A stretch of DNA of 19,138 nucleotides from an uncultured Lachnospiraceae bacterium (lineage in GTDB: Bacteria > Bacillota > Clostridia > Lachnospirales > Lachnospiraceae): assembly GCA_910577765.1 (NCBI GenBank), contig CAJTOV010000069.1, forward strand, positions 1-19,138. The letters are read 5' to 3'. Positions 1 to 7,275 of the stretch are shown here, one piece after another (within the stretch, counting starts at the first letter, position 1; each line of letters begins with the position of its first letter). The translations under genes were made by a program, and so were the position numbers. The notes under the pieces are model-generated. The model had not been told where the DNA came from, ran no database searches, and was given only the letters and a program-made list of their open reading frames with translations.

Positions 1-122
1 CGCGTTCACCGCGCTGACCGTACGAAACCGTAATGGTCGCGGGCATACGGCCCATTGCGCAGCAATTCTAAATGGCCGTATGCCGTAACAGTTCAAAGGG
101 TATCTGAACTGTTACAAAATTT
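1..122. repeat. Intergenic hairpin-rich repeat (REP-like), copy 1
   Basis: No gene is visible here. Two perfect inverted repeats stand side by side. GGCATACGGCC (42-52) pairs with GGCCGTATGCC (74-84), with a small ATTGC/GCAAT hairpin inside its loop. GTAACAGTTCA (85-95) pairs with TGAACTGTTAC (105-115) across 9 nt. The stretch TGAACTGTTACAAAATTT at 105-122 recurs exactly at 9200-9217. The segment TTCACCGCGCTGACCG at 5-20 resembles the hairpin tips at 12884-12899. The copy may begin before the window. No transposase is linked to it. Confidence 0.75.
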
Positions 123-202
123 ATGTTTGCGGTGGAATGGGCGTATCCGGCCAGCCGGAGGGAAAGGGCGGCGGGGATGCGGTGTGAATAAGGAGAGCAT
201 TT

Positions 203-1870
203 ATGGAAGAAGAGAGAATTTCGATACCGGTGCCAAACAGATCCAGAAAGCGGAAAGGAGGGCCGCCCTATTTACCCCCGGCAGGGATTGTGGCCCTGGT
301 TCTTCTGGCCGTGGTCCTGGTGATCCTTGCAGTAGGCAGGTCCAAGGACAGCCCGGTATCCGGAAGCGGGGAGCCGGGGGCCCTGTCCGCAGAGTCGGAA
401 GGCCAGGAGGCCCGTGAGCCGGAGACAGAACCCACCTTGTCCCCGGAGGAACAGGCAGCGGCCGAGGAAGCCAGGGCCAGGCAGCAGGTGGTGGATTCCT
501 ACCAGAATCTGGGCCTTGTGCAGGTGTCCGGCTATCTTAATGTCCGGGAGGAGCCGGGTCCGGGGGGCAAGATCATCGGAAAACTCCAGGAGCACAGTGC
601 CTGCGAGATTCTGGATACCCAGGGGGAATGGCACCACATTACCTCCGGAGGCATTGAGGGCTATGTGCACAACCAGTATGTGCTCAGCGGGGAGGAAGCA
701 AGAACCCAGGCTCTGGACTATGTGGAGAAAATGGCCATTGTCCAGACCGACAAGCTGAATATCCGTCAGCAGCCCCAGATAGATCCGGCCAATGTGGTGG
801 GACAGGCCCTGACCGGGGAGCGGTATCCGGTGAAGGAAGAGCTGGACGAGTGGGTCATGATCCAGTGGGACGGAGGCAACAGCGGTCCTGTGGACGCTTA
901 TCTGTCCACCCAGAACCAGTATGCGGTGGTCCGCTATGCCCTTAACGAAGCCAGGAAGCTGGACCTGAAGGCCATGGCCTTAAGCCAGTATGACAACCTG
1001 GTGATTTCCAAGGTGGACAATTATCTCAATGTCCGTAAGGAACCCAGCACCGACGACCAGGCCAATATTATCGGAAAGTTCCCTGGCAGGGCCGCCGGGG
1101 AGATTCTGGAGACTCTGGACGGGTGGTACAAGATCAAGTCCGGCAATATTACCGGGTATATTACCGCAGATCCCCAGTATGTGGCCGTGGGCCAGGAGGC
1201 AAGGGACCTGGCCATGGAGTCGGCCACCCTCATGGCCATTGTCAAGACGGATATGCTGAACGTGCGGACACAGCCTTCCACCGAGTCCACCATCTGGACC
1301 CAGATCTCCAAGGAGGAGCGGTATCCGGTGGCAGAACAGCTGGACGGCTGGGTGCAGATTGAGCTGGATGCCGGGGACAGTGACGACGGGGAAAGCCCGG
1401 ACAAGGCCTATCTTTCCACCCGGGACAACAATGTGGAGGTCCGCTATGCCTTAAACGAGGCCATCAAGTTCTCCCCCCTGGAGGAGCGGGCCAACCAGCA
1501 GGCATCCCTGCGCAACAAGGTGGTCAACTATGCCCTCCAGTTTGTGGGAGGCCGGTATGTATGGGGCGGCAATGATCCCCACACGGGAGCGGACTGTTCC
1601 GGCTTTGTCCGGTATGTGCTTAAGAACATAGCCGGGGTGAACCTGCCAAGAACCTCCCGGGAACAGGCAAAGACCGGGCGGGCCATCAAATCCAGCGAAA
1701 TGAAGCCCGGGGACCTGATCTTCTATGCCAACAGCCGGGGCACCATCAACCATGTGGCCATGTATATCGGCAACGGCCAGATCGTCCACGCGGCAAGCAG
1801 AAAGAGCGGAATCAAGATTTCCACCTGGAATTACCGGAGTCCCAAGACCATCCGGAGCTTTCTGGATTAA
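203..1870 (+). CDS. Membrane-anchored multi-SH3 NlpC/P60 cell-wall peptidase
   Basis: A 555-residue protein, likely a peptidoglycan D,L-endopeptidase held on the outer face of the membrane. Residues 1-22 are basic and proline-rich. Residues about 26-45 form one hydrophobic segment, followed by an acidic linker to about residue 95. Four bacterial SH3-like units follow, marked by LNVREEP (112), LNIRQQP (185), LNVRKEP (275) and LNVRTQP (352). They look like a two-SH3 block duplicated in tandem, since both blocks end in an AYLST...VRYALNEA stretch. Residues about 435-555 are NlpC/P60, with catalytic Cys465 in GADCSGF, His517 in INHVAMYIG and a probable third residue His529. The ATG at 203 is preceded by AAGGAG at 190-195. 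Family membership is secure; the exact bond cut and any role in growth or sporulation are not shown. Its 3' end overlaps the convergent LysR gene by 59 bp. Confidence 0.9.
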   Translation: MEEERISIPVPNRSRKRKGGPPYLPPAGIVALVLLAVVLVILAVGRSKDSPVSGSGEPGALSAESEGQEAREPETEPTLSPEEQAAAEEARARQQVVDSYQNLGLVQVSGYLNVREEPGPGGKIIGKLQEHSACEILDTQGEWHHITSGGIEGYVHNQYVLSGEEARTQALDYVEKMAIVQTDKLNIRQQPQIDPANVVGQALTGERYPVKEELDEWVMIQWDGGNSGPVDAYLSTQNQYAVVRYALNEARKLDLKAMALSQYDNLVISKVDNYLNVRKEPSTDDQANIIGKFPGRAAGEILETLDGWYKIKSGNITGYITADPQYVAVGQEARDLAMESATLMAIVKTDMLNVRTQPSTESTIWTQISKEERYPVAEQLDGWVQIELDAGDSDDGESPDKAYLSTRDNNVEVRYALNEAIKFSPLEERANQQASLRNKVVNYALQFVGGRYVWGGNDPHTGADCSGFVRYVLKNIAGVNLPRTSREQAKTGRAIKSSEMKPGDLIFYANSRGTINHVAMYIGNGQIVHAASRKSGIKISTWNYRSPKTIRSFLD

Positions 1871-2825
1871 GGGGATATCCGCCTGGGATCTCTTCCTGGC
1901 CGTCCAGGCAGGGTGGGATTCCGGGAGCCTGTTCCCGGGTGGTTACCATGGAGATAAAGTCCTTCATAAACCTGGTCAGGTACCGGTCCTTCCGGTGACA
2001 GATGTAGAAGCATCGGCGGTTTTCGATTCCGGTTAGCGGGTAGGTGACGCAGTGGGGGAGAAGCTGGGGGGTGGTGTCTAAGTAGTTTCTGGGGCAGATC
2101 ATCACCGCGCCGCAGGCAATGGCGGTCCGTTTTGCCACCTCGATGCTGACGGTCTCGAACATGACCCTGGGCTGCATTTCCTTCAGGATAAACAGCCGGT
2201 CCTGGATGTCCCGGACGCTGTGTCCCGGCTTGATATTGATAAAGGTTTCATTCCGGGCCTCCGTAATATCAATGGGGGTTCCGGCAGGAATCCTTCCGGC
2301 CAGGGCAGAGAGGCGGCTGGTAAGAAGGACCAGCTCCTCCGCCTCCACGAAGATATATTCCAGTTCCTCGTATTTTGGGGAGGTGGTCAGGCAGGCCAGG
2401 TCCACGTTTCCCTCCCGGGCCATGGTCTCAATGGCCGAGGAGCCGTCCTCGGTGACCCGGATCTCCACATGGGGGTAGCGGTCCTTGAATCTGGGGAGAA
2501 TGTAGGGCAGTACCTCCATGGCCCGCTGGACCGGAATGCCCAGGCGGATGGTGCCGTGGTCCTCGTGGGTGATCTCGCTGATCTCCTTCTCCAGATTGCT
2601 GTGGATGGTGAGAATCTGCCGGGCCGCTTCCATATACTTTTCTCCCGCATAGGTCAGGGTAATAGGGTCTGTGGTCCGGTTGAATATGGGGGTTCCCAGA
2701 CTGTTTTCCACAAGCCGGACAGTCTGGCTTAGGGAAGGCTGGGACACATAGAGCTTCCGGGCGGCGGCGGTGATGCTTCCTTCCTTAAGAATGGTCAGCA
2801 TATACTGGGCATGTCGGGTATTCAT
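1812..2825 (-). CDS. LysR-family regulator, probable regulator of citDEF
   Basis: A 337-residue LysR-type transcription factor divergent from citrate lyase. The winged helix-turn-helix occupies residues about 1-60, with GSITAAARKLYVSQPSLSQ as the recognition region. A type 2 periplasmic-binding-like effector domain follows (IRLGIPVQRAMEVLPYILP, then a segment around CLTTSP). The ATG at 2825 was chosen because it starts the canonical HTH and has AAAGGAGA just upstream; the frame stays open for 93 further codons, but these are non-homologous. The protein runs about 30 residues past the usual LysR end, and this tail is coded where it overlaps the wall peptidase gene. Divergent position and the dyad at 2885-2904 suggest that it controls citDEF and itself. 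The effector is unknown; citrate is the obvious guess. Confidence 0.9.
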   Translation of the reverse strand: MNTRHAQYMLTILKEGSITAAARKLYVSQPSLSQTVRLVENSLGTPIFNRTTDPITLTYAGEKYMEAARQILTIHSNLEKEISEITHEDHGTIRLGIPVQRAMEVLPYILPRFKDRYPHVEIRVTEDGSSAIETMAREGNVDLACLTTSPKYEELEYIFVEAEELVLLTSRLSALAGRIPAGTPIDITEARNETFINIKPGHSVRDIQDRLFILKEMQPRVMFETVSIEVAKRTAIACGAVMICPRNYLDTTPQLLPHCVTYPLTGIENRRCFYICHRKDRYLTRFMKDFISMVTTREQAPGIPPCLDGQEEIPGGYPLNPESSGWSWDSGNSRWKS

Positions 2826-2864
2826 AGGGTTCTCCTTTTTTTTGCTATCCACCATAATAAAAAT

Positions 2865-2954
2865 ATTATACAATTGAAAGTATACCATAAGCCGGAACTT
2901 ATGGCCAGTATAATCAGATAAGTATTTGAAGAAACGGTTCCCAGGTGGTACACT
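2865..2954. promoter_or_regulatory. Divergent lysR/citDEF control region with operator dyad
   Basis: For citDEF, TTGAAG (2926-2931) and TACACT (2949-2954) are separated by exactly 17 bases, a credible sigma-A promoter. Between it and lysR lies the perfect dyad CCATAAG-N6-CTTATGG (2885-2904). Flanking TATAC and GTATA extend it imperfectly to about 2881-2912. This is a likely LysR binding site. On the minus strand TATAAT (2870-2865) is a candidate lysR -10, and its -35 region would fall inside the dyad, which would allow autoregulation. The role of the dyad is inferred from its position and symmetry. Confidence 0.65.
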
Positions 2955-2990
2955 GGAGGTAGTCAGACAGACAATAAGGAGGAGGAAAAC

Positions 2991-3290
2991 ATGGAAATTA
3001 AGAAAGCAGCCATGGCCGGGACCCTGGAATCCAGCGATGCCCAGGTGACCGTGGAGCCGGGTAACGGCACCATTGAGCTTTCCATTGAGAGCAGCGTGAT
3101 TCACCAGTTCGGTAAGCAGATCCGGGCTACGGTTCTGGAGACCCTGGGCCGTCTGGAGGTGGCCAGTGCCAGAGTGACCGTGGTGGATAAGGGGGCGCTG
3201 GACTGTACCCTGAAGGCACGGGTAGAGTGTGCCGTGTACCGTTCCAATGATGTGACAGAGAATCTTCCGTGGGGAGGTGTGATCCGGTAA
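2991..3290 (+). CDS. citD: Citrate lyase acyl carrier protein (gamma subunit)
   Basis: A 99-residue acyl carrier subunit of citrate lyase, which cleaves citrate to acetate and oxaloacetate in anaerobes. The motif AGTLESSD places the prosthetic-group serine at Ser14, as in characterised CitD proteins. The VVDKGALDCTLKARVE segment (about residues 63-78) is also typical. In the known family this serine carries a phosphoribosyl-dephospho-CoA arm on which the acyl group travels between CitF and CitE. AAGGAGG at 2976-2982 supports the ATG at 2991. It is the first gene of the operon; its stop shares one base with the citE start. Length is normal. Confidence 0.95.
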   Translation: MEIKKAAMAGTLESSDAQVTVEPGNGTIELSIESSVIHQFGKQIRATVLETLGRLEVASARVTVVDKGALDCTLKARVECAVYRSNDVTENLPWGGVIR

Positions 3291-4192
3291 TGAGTCATCC
3301 CAATAAGAAAAGACTGAGACGTTCCATGATGTTTTTAAACTGCCAGAAGCCGGGGTTAATTAAGGACCCCTATATCTATAAGCCGGATTCCATTATGCTG
3401 GATCTGGAGGACGCGGTGGCGGAGAACCAGAAGGACGCGGCCCGGTATTCCCTGTTCCATGCCCTCCAGGAAATTGATTACCATGGGGTGGAGCGGGTGG
3501 TCCGTATCAACGGCCTGGATACCCCCCACTGGAAGGAGGATATCCGTGTCTGCGTGGCAGGAGGCGCCGATGTGATCCGCATCGCCAAGACCGAGCGGGC
3601 CCGGGACGTACATACGGTGGAAGAGCATGTGCTGGCAGCGGAAAAGGAGTTTGGAAGACCGGAAGGGTCTACCCTGCTGATGGCGGCCCTGGAATCCTGC
3701 CGGGGAGTGTTAAATGCCCTGGAGGTCTGCGAGTCCTCAGACCGTCTCATCGGAATCGCCCTTAGCGGCGGCGATTACACCAAGGATCTTCAGACCGTGA
3801 TCACGGGAACCGGCGTGGAGCTGATGGGGGCCAGGCAGCAGATGATCATTGCCGCCAGGGCAGCCGGGGTCCAGTGCTGGGATACGGTGTTTACCAATCT
3901 GGATGCCATGGATGTGTTCGAGGAAGAGGTCCGGATGATCCGGCGCATGGGCTTTGACGGGAAATCCCTGGTGAACCCCAGACAGATCGACATTGTACAT
4001 AAGATCTTCACGCCCACCCAGAAGGAAATCATTTTCGCGGAAAAGGTGGTAAAGGAGATCGACGAGAAGAAGGCCCTGGGAATCGGTGTATTTACCGTAG
4101 ACGGCAAGATGATTGACATTGCCTTCTACGACGGTGCAAAGAGGACGATCAGCCTGGCAAAGGCATCTGGCGTATATGAGGGGGATCTGTAA
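3290..4192 (+). CDS. citE: Citrate lyase beta subunit (citryl-ACP lyase)
   Basis: A 300-residue HpcH/HpaI-aldolase-fold protein that splits citryl-ACP into acetyl-ACP and oxaloacetate. Visible family landmarks are the N-terminal RRSMMFLNCQKPGLI, the metal-site region IMLDLEDAV (about 35-43), VVRINGLDT, and the C-terminal GFDGKSLVNPRQI. The start is the ATG in TAATG at 3289-3293, overlapping the citD stop by one base; GGGGAGGTG at 3270-3278 is its ribosome site. An in-frame start 21 bases upstream inside citD is less likely. Citramalate lyase uses the same family, so the substrate is not fixed by sequence alone. The citDEF set makes citrate the best call. Confidence 0.93.
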   Translation: MSHPNKKRLRRSMMFLNCQKPGLIKDPYIYKPDSIMLDLEDAVAENQKDAARYSLFHALQEIDYHGVERVVRINGLDTPHWKEDIRVCVAGGADVIRIAKTERARDVHTVEEHVLAAEKEFGRPEGSTLLMAALESCRGVLNALEVCESSDRLIGIALSGGDYTKDLQTVITGTGVELMGARQQMIIAARAAGVQCWDTVFTNLDAMDVFEEEVRMIRRMGFDGKSLVNPRQIDIVHKIFTPTQKEIIFAEKVVKEIDEKKALGIGVFTVDGKMIDIAFYDGAKRTISLAKASGVYEGDL

Positions 4193-4193
4193 T

Positions 4194-5759
4194 ATGATAA
4201 ATGCGGTTGGCAGAGAAATTCCGGAAGAAATTCTGAAAATTACCGGCAAGGAGCCCTACCAGGGGGCAAAGGCAAAGGATAATTATGCATTTACCCGGGG
4301 GGCGGCAAAGATCCGCGCGGTGGTGGACCCGGGCCGCAGCAAGATGGTAGCTTCCATCCGGGAGGTGCTGGAAAAATGCGGAATCCAAGACGGGATGACC
4401 ATTTCCTTCCATCACCATTTCCGGGAGGGGGATTACGTGGTCAATATGGTCATGGAGGAGATTCATAAGATGGGGATCAGGGATCTGACCATCTGCGCCA
4501 CCTCCCTGGGCAAGGCCCATGATCCCATTGTTCCCATGATCGAGGACGGTACCGTGACCAGCCTCCGGTCCTCCGGCGTCCGGGGCAAGATCGGGGAGGC
4601 CATTTCCTCCGGCAAGCTGAAAAATCTGGCAGTTATGTGTTCCCACGGCGGACGTGTGCGGGCGGTAGAGTCCGGGGAAGTCCATATTGACATTGCCTTT
4701 ATCGGTGCTCCCACAGCCGACGAGTACGGCAACCTGCGGGCCAACGGGGGCAAATCCAACTGCGGCGTGCTGTCCTATGCGGTGGCTGACGCGGAATATG
4801 CGGATAGGGTGGTGGCCATTACCGACACCCTGGTGCCCTTCCCCAATGTGCCGGCCAGCATTTCCATGACCAAGGTGGATTATGTGGTGGTGGTGGATGA
4901 GATCGGCAATCCGGCTAAGATTGCTACCGGAGCTGCCAAACCGACCACGGATATGCGGAAGCTGCGGATGGCAGAGTACTGTACCCAGGTGGTGGTCAAT
5001 ACCCCCTATTTTAAGAACGGTTTCTCCTACCAGACCGGGGTAGGCGGCGCCTCCATTGCCTCCACCATTTCCCTGACAAAGATCATGGAGGAGCGGGGCA
5101 TCCGCATGGGCTTTGGTGTAGGCGGCTTAACCACACCCATGTGCAGCCTGCTGGAAAAGGATCTGGTGGATGTGCTGGTGGATACCCAGGACTTTGATTT
5201 AGGAGCCATTGAGTCCATCCAGAAGCACCCGGACCGTCATATTGAGATCACGGCTTCCGAGTATGCCAATCCCTTTAACAAGGGAGCCTATGTGAACAAG
5301 CTGGATTATGTGATTCTGGCTGCCCTGGAAGTGGATGTGAATTTTAACTGCAATGTGGTGGTAGGGTCTGACGGTGTGATCACCGGCGCCCAGGGAGGCC
5401 ACCCGGATACAGCGGCAGGAGCCAAATGTACCATTGTGATTGCGCCCCTGCTCCAGGGACGGATTCCGGCGGTGTGCACCAGTGTGACCACGGTGACCAC
5501 GCCCGGGGAGAGTGTGGATGTGATTGTCACCGATTACGGCATTGCCATCAACCCCAGAAGGCCGGATCTGATGGAGGCCCTGAAGGATACGAAGCTTCCC
5601 ATCTGTACCATCCAGGAGCTGCGGGACCAGGCTTATGCCATTGTAGGGGAGCCCCAGCCGGTCCGGTTCGGTGACAAGGTGGTAGGCATCATTGAGGCCC
5701 GGGACGGGTCAGTCATGGATGTGGTGCGTCAGGTGAAGGAATTTTCCTTTGAGGATTAA
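4194..5759 (+). CDS. citF: Citrate lyase alpha subunit (citrate:acetyl-ACP transferase)
   Basis: A 521-residue protein of the citrate lyase alpha family (CoA-transferase fold). It exchanges acetyl for citrate on the CitD arm. The N-terminal INAVGREIPEEI, the FHHHFREGDYVVN region, the GAPTADEYGN segment (about 176-185) and the long C-terminal half containing GGHPDTAAGAKCT are characteristic. The ATG at 4194 lies one base after the citE stop, with GAGGGGG at 4178-4184. The frame is open upstream into citE, but that part is non-homologous. Length matches the usual 500-520 residues. The maturation genes citC, citX and citG and a citrate carrier are not in this window, so they must lie elsewhere if the complex is active. 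A terminator follows 100 bases downstream. Confidence 0.95.
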   Translation: MINAVGREIPEEILKITGKEPYQGAKAKDNYAFTRGAAKIRAVVDPGRSKMVASIREVLEKCGIQDGMTISFHHHFREGDYVVNMVMEEIHKMGIRDLTICATSLGKAHDPIVPMIEDGTVTSLRSSGVRGKIGEAISSGKLKNLAVMCSHGGRVRAVESGEVHIDIAFIGAPTADEYGNLRANGGKSNCGVLSYAVADAEYADRVVAITDTLVPFPNVPASISMTKVDYVVVVDEIGNPAKIATGAAKPTTDMRKLRMAEYCTQVVVNTPYFKNGFSYQTGVGGASIASTISLTKIMEERGIRMGFGVGGLTTPMCSLLEKDLVDVLVDTQDFDLGAIESIQKHPDRHIEITASEYANPFNKGAYVNKLDYVILAALEVDVNFNCNVVVGSDGVITGAQGGHPDTAAGAKCTIVIAPLLQGRIPAVCTSVTTVTTPGESVDVIVTDYGIAINPRRPDLMEALKDTKLPICTIQELRDQAYAIVGEPQPVRFGDKVVGIIEARDGSVMDVVRQVKEFSFED

Positions 5760-5858
5760 GGAGCCGGGATTTCCGGGTGCGGTTTCCAGTACCGCAAGGC
5801 GGGGCGTATAAACGGTGAAAGTGACTTTTCGGATACGCTTTGGAGTGTGCAGGTGAAT

Positions 5859-5903
5859 ACAGACCAGAACCGGCAGGAAGCTGCCGGGGCTGGTCTGTTT
5901 TTT
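5859..5903 (+). terminator. Rho-independent terminator after citDEF
   Basis: ACAGACCAG (5859-5867) pairs perfectly with CTGGTCTGT (5890-5898). A nested CCGGCAG/CTGCCGG stem closes on GAAG. The arm runs into six T residues (5898-5903). The opposite strand lacks a T tract, so it serves the + strand operon and not the convergent regulator remnant. Confidence 0.92.
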
Positions 5904-5939
5904 ATGTGTAAATAGGGGGAAGCCGGCGGCAGCCAAAAA

Positions 5940-7275
5940 TCAGTAGCGGATTTCGTCGAATATTTTTCTCCATTGTTCAATAAGCATCAGGGCCTGGATA
6001 CTCAGGGAGCAGCCGGCGGTCATGGGAATATTGAGGATACTGTTGATCGCGGAAAGCCGGTGCCGGATGGTATTGTAATGGACATATAAGGCAGCAGCCG
6101 TTTCTTTGATGGAACAGTTATGTTCGTAAAAGGTGAGAAAGGTTTTGTGGTATTCGGTTCCGTTTTCCTGGTCATACTGTGCCAGAATGTGAATGGACTG
6201 GTGGGTAATTTCCTCCAGTTCTTCCTTGTTGTCCGGGTTTAAAAGAATGCGGAAAATGCCCAGTTGGGAGAAGCAGGTAACCGGGCTTTTGTGTTCCGCG
6301 ATATTGACCGTAAGGGCAATCTAGTACATCGTTGCATTAATCCCGAAGTAAATAGTGCTTGATATTCGTGTCAGCTGTGCGTCTGCGAAGCGACGGCGTA
6401 GTGGGACCTACGGCTAGCTTCGCAGACGTGCAGATGGCGCGGATAGCGAGTGCTAGTTACTCGGGAATTAGTGCAACGATGTACTAGGCTTCTTTAAAGC
6501 TTTGTGAGGCGCACAAAAGCTTCTGGTAGGTACGTCCCACACCGATATGAAAGGCATATTCCGGAAGCTGTTTCCCAAGGGCGCCGGCAAACTCAAAAGA
6601 CGACTGTTCCAGGATTTTTTCCTGTTCTTTTGACTTTTGCAGGTCGCTGACCAGAATGTAATGGCGCTGGGTAGCCAGCATCCAGGTAAAACCATAGTGC
6701 CTGCTTAATTCCTGAATCCGGGACTGGGCAGCAGGAAAAAGCGGGAACAGAATGGCTACTCCCAGACATTTTTTCAGGCTCCATCCAAGGGCCACTCCCT
6801 GGTTCCGGAGCACCTTGTCATTTCCGCCGTCCAGCAGTAAGGACATGAGAAAATCCTGGTCATAGCTGAAAGCAGGATCATGGTACTGGCTGCGGAAAAC
6901 TTCGTAGGTAATGGAGGTAATCAGCTCTGCGGAGATACATTGGGGAGGCAGGGCAATAACCGGAAATCCCAGTTTTTCGGCAGAGGAAAGAAGCGGCTCC
7001 GGCAATTGGCTGGCATGGCGGTCTGCTTTGACGGCCAGACCGGAACAGCCTTTTTTGTGCAGTGCATAGATCAGGTTTGTGCTCCACTCCGGGTTGTCCC
7101 GGATTAACTGGTAATGGTTGAGGACCAGGGTGTTTTTGGTTAAATATTTTGTGCTGTCCGTGCTTTCCAAAAGGGAAATTCCCTCAACCGTCCGCTGCTG
7201 GCCAAAGGACCCGGCCAGCAGCTTTGCGTGTTCCATAATGGGAAGTTCCAGGATGCTTTTGATCGAAATACCCAC
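5940..7275 (-). pseudogene. PucR/CdaR-family regulator, interrupted by a hairpin element
   Basis: The reading starts at a GTG at 7275 (M-GISIKSILELPIMEHAKLLAGS, a typical PucR N-terminus) and runs 263 codons to a TAG at 6484-6486, created by the edge of the inserted element. It resumes in 6320-5940 with 126 codons that contain the C-terminal PucR HTH (SIKETAAALYVHYNTIRHRL) and end in TGA. Together the parts give about 390 residues, the normal size. The truncated product would keep the sensory and central domains but lose the DNA-binding helix-turn-helix, so a working regulator is unlikely. The upstream side is also damaged: the GTG abuts the broken 5' end of the facing flavoenzyme gene, leaving no intergenic promoter and only a weak AGG as ribosome site. 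Regulators of this family usually control a neighbouring catabolic operon, here probably the flavoenzyme and MFS genes. Confidence 0.88.
6321..6487. mobile_element. 167-bp MITE-like hairpin element inserted in the PucR gene
   Basis: The whole segment is one long imperfect palindrome bounded by CTAGTACATCGTTGCA (6321-6336) and its exact reverse complement (6472-6487). The arms continue to match with substitutions as far as a perfect apical stem GTCTGCGAAGC/GCTTCGCAGAC. It contains no credible gene and splits a regulator reading frame. The terminal CTAG could be part of the element or a 4-bp target duplication. If CTAG were the target, however, the restored gene would still carry a TAG stop, so the exact ends are uncertain. 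It is non-autonomous; the mobilising enzyme is not in the window. Confidence 0.8.

Noticed and set aside
2826..3104. An extended N-terminus of the LysR regulator.
   Set aside because: The additional codons cover the cit promoter and the start of citD and lack family similarity. The ATG at 2825 has a good ribosome site and starts the canonical HTH.
7228..7275. Codons before the flavoenzyme homology as a genuine new N-terminus.
   Set aside because: They are the antisense of the PucR N-terminus and have no ribosome site. The missing barrel start cannot be replaced by them.
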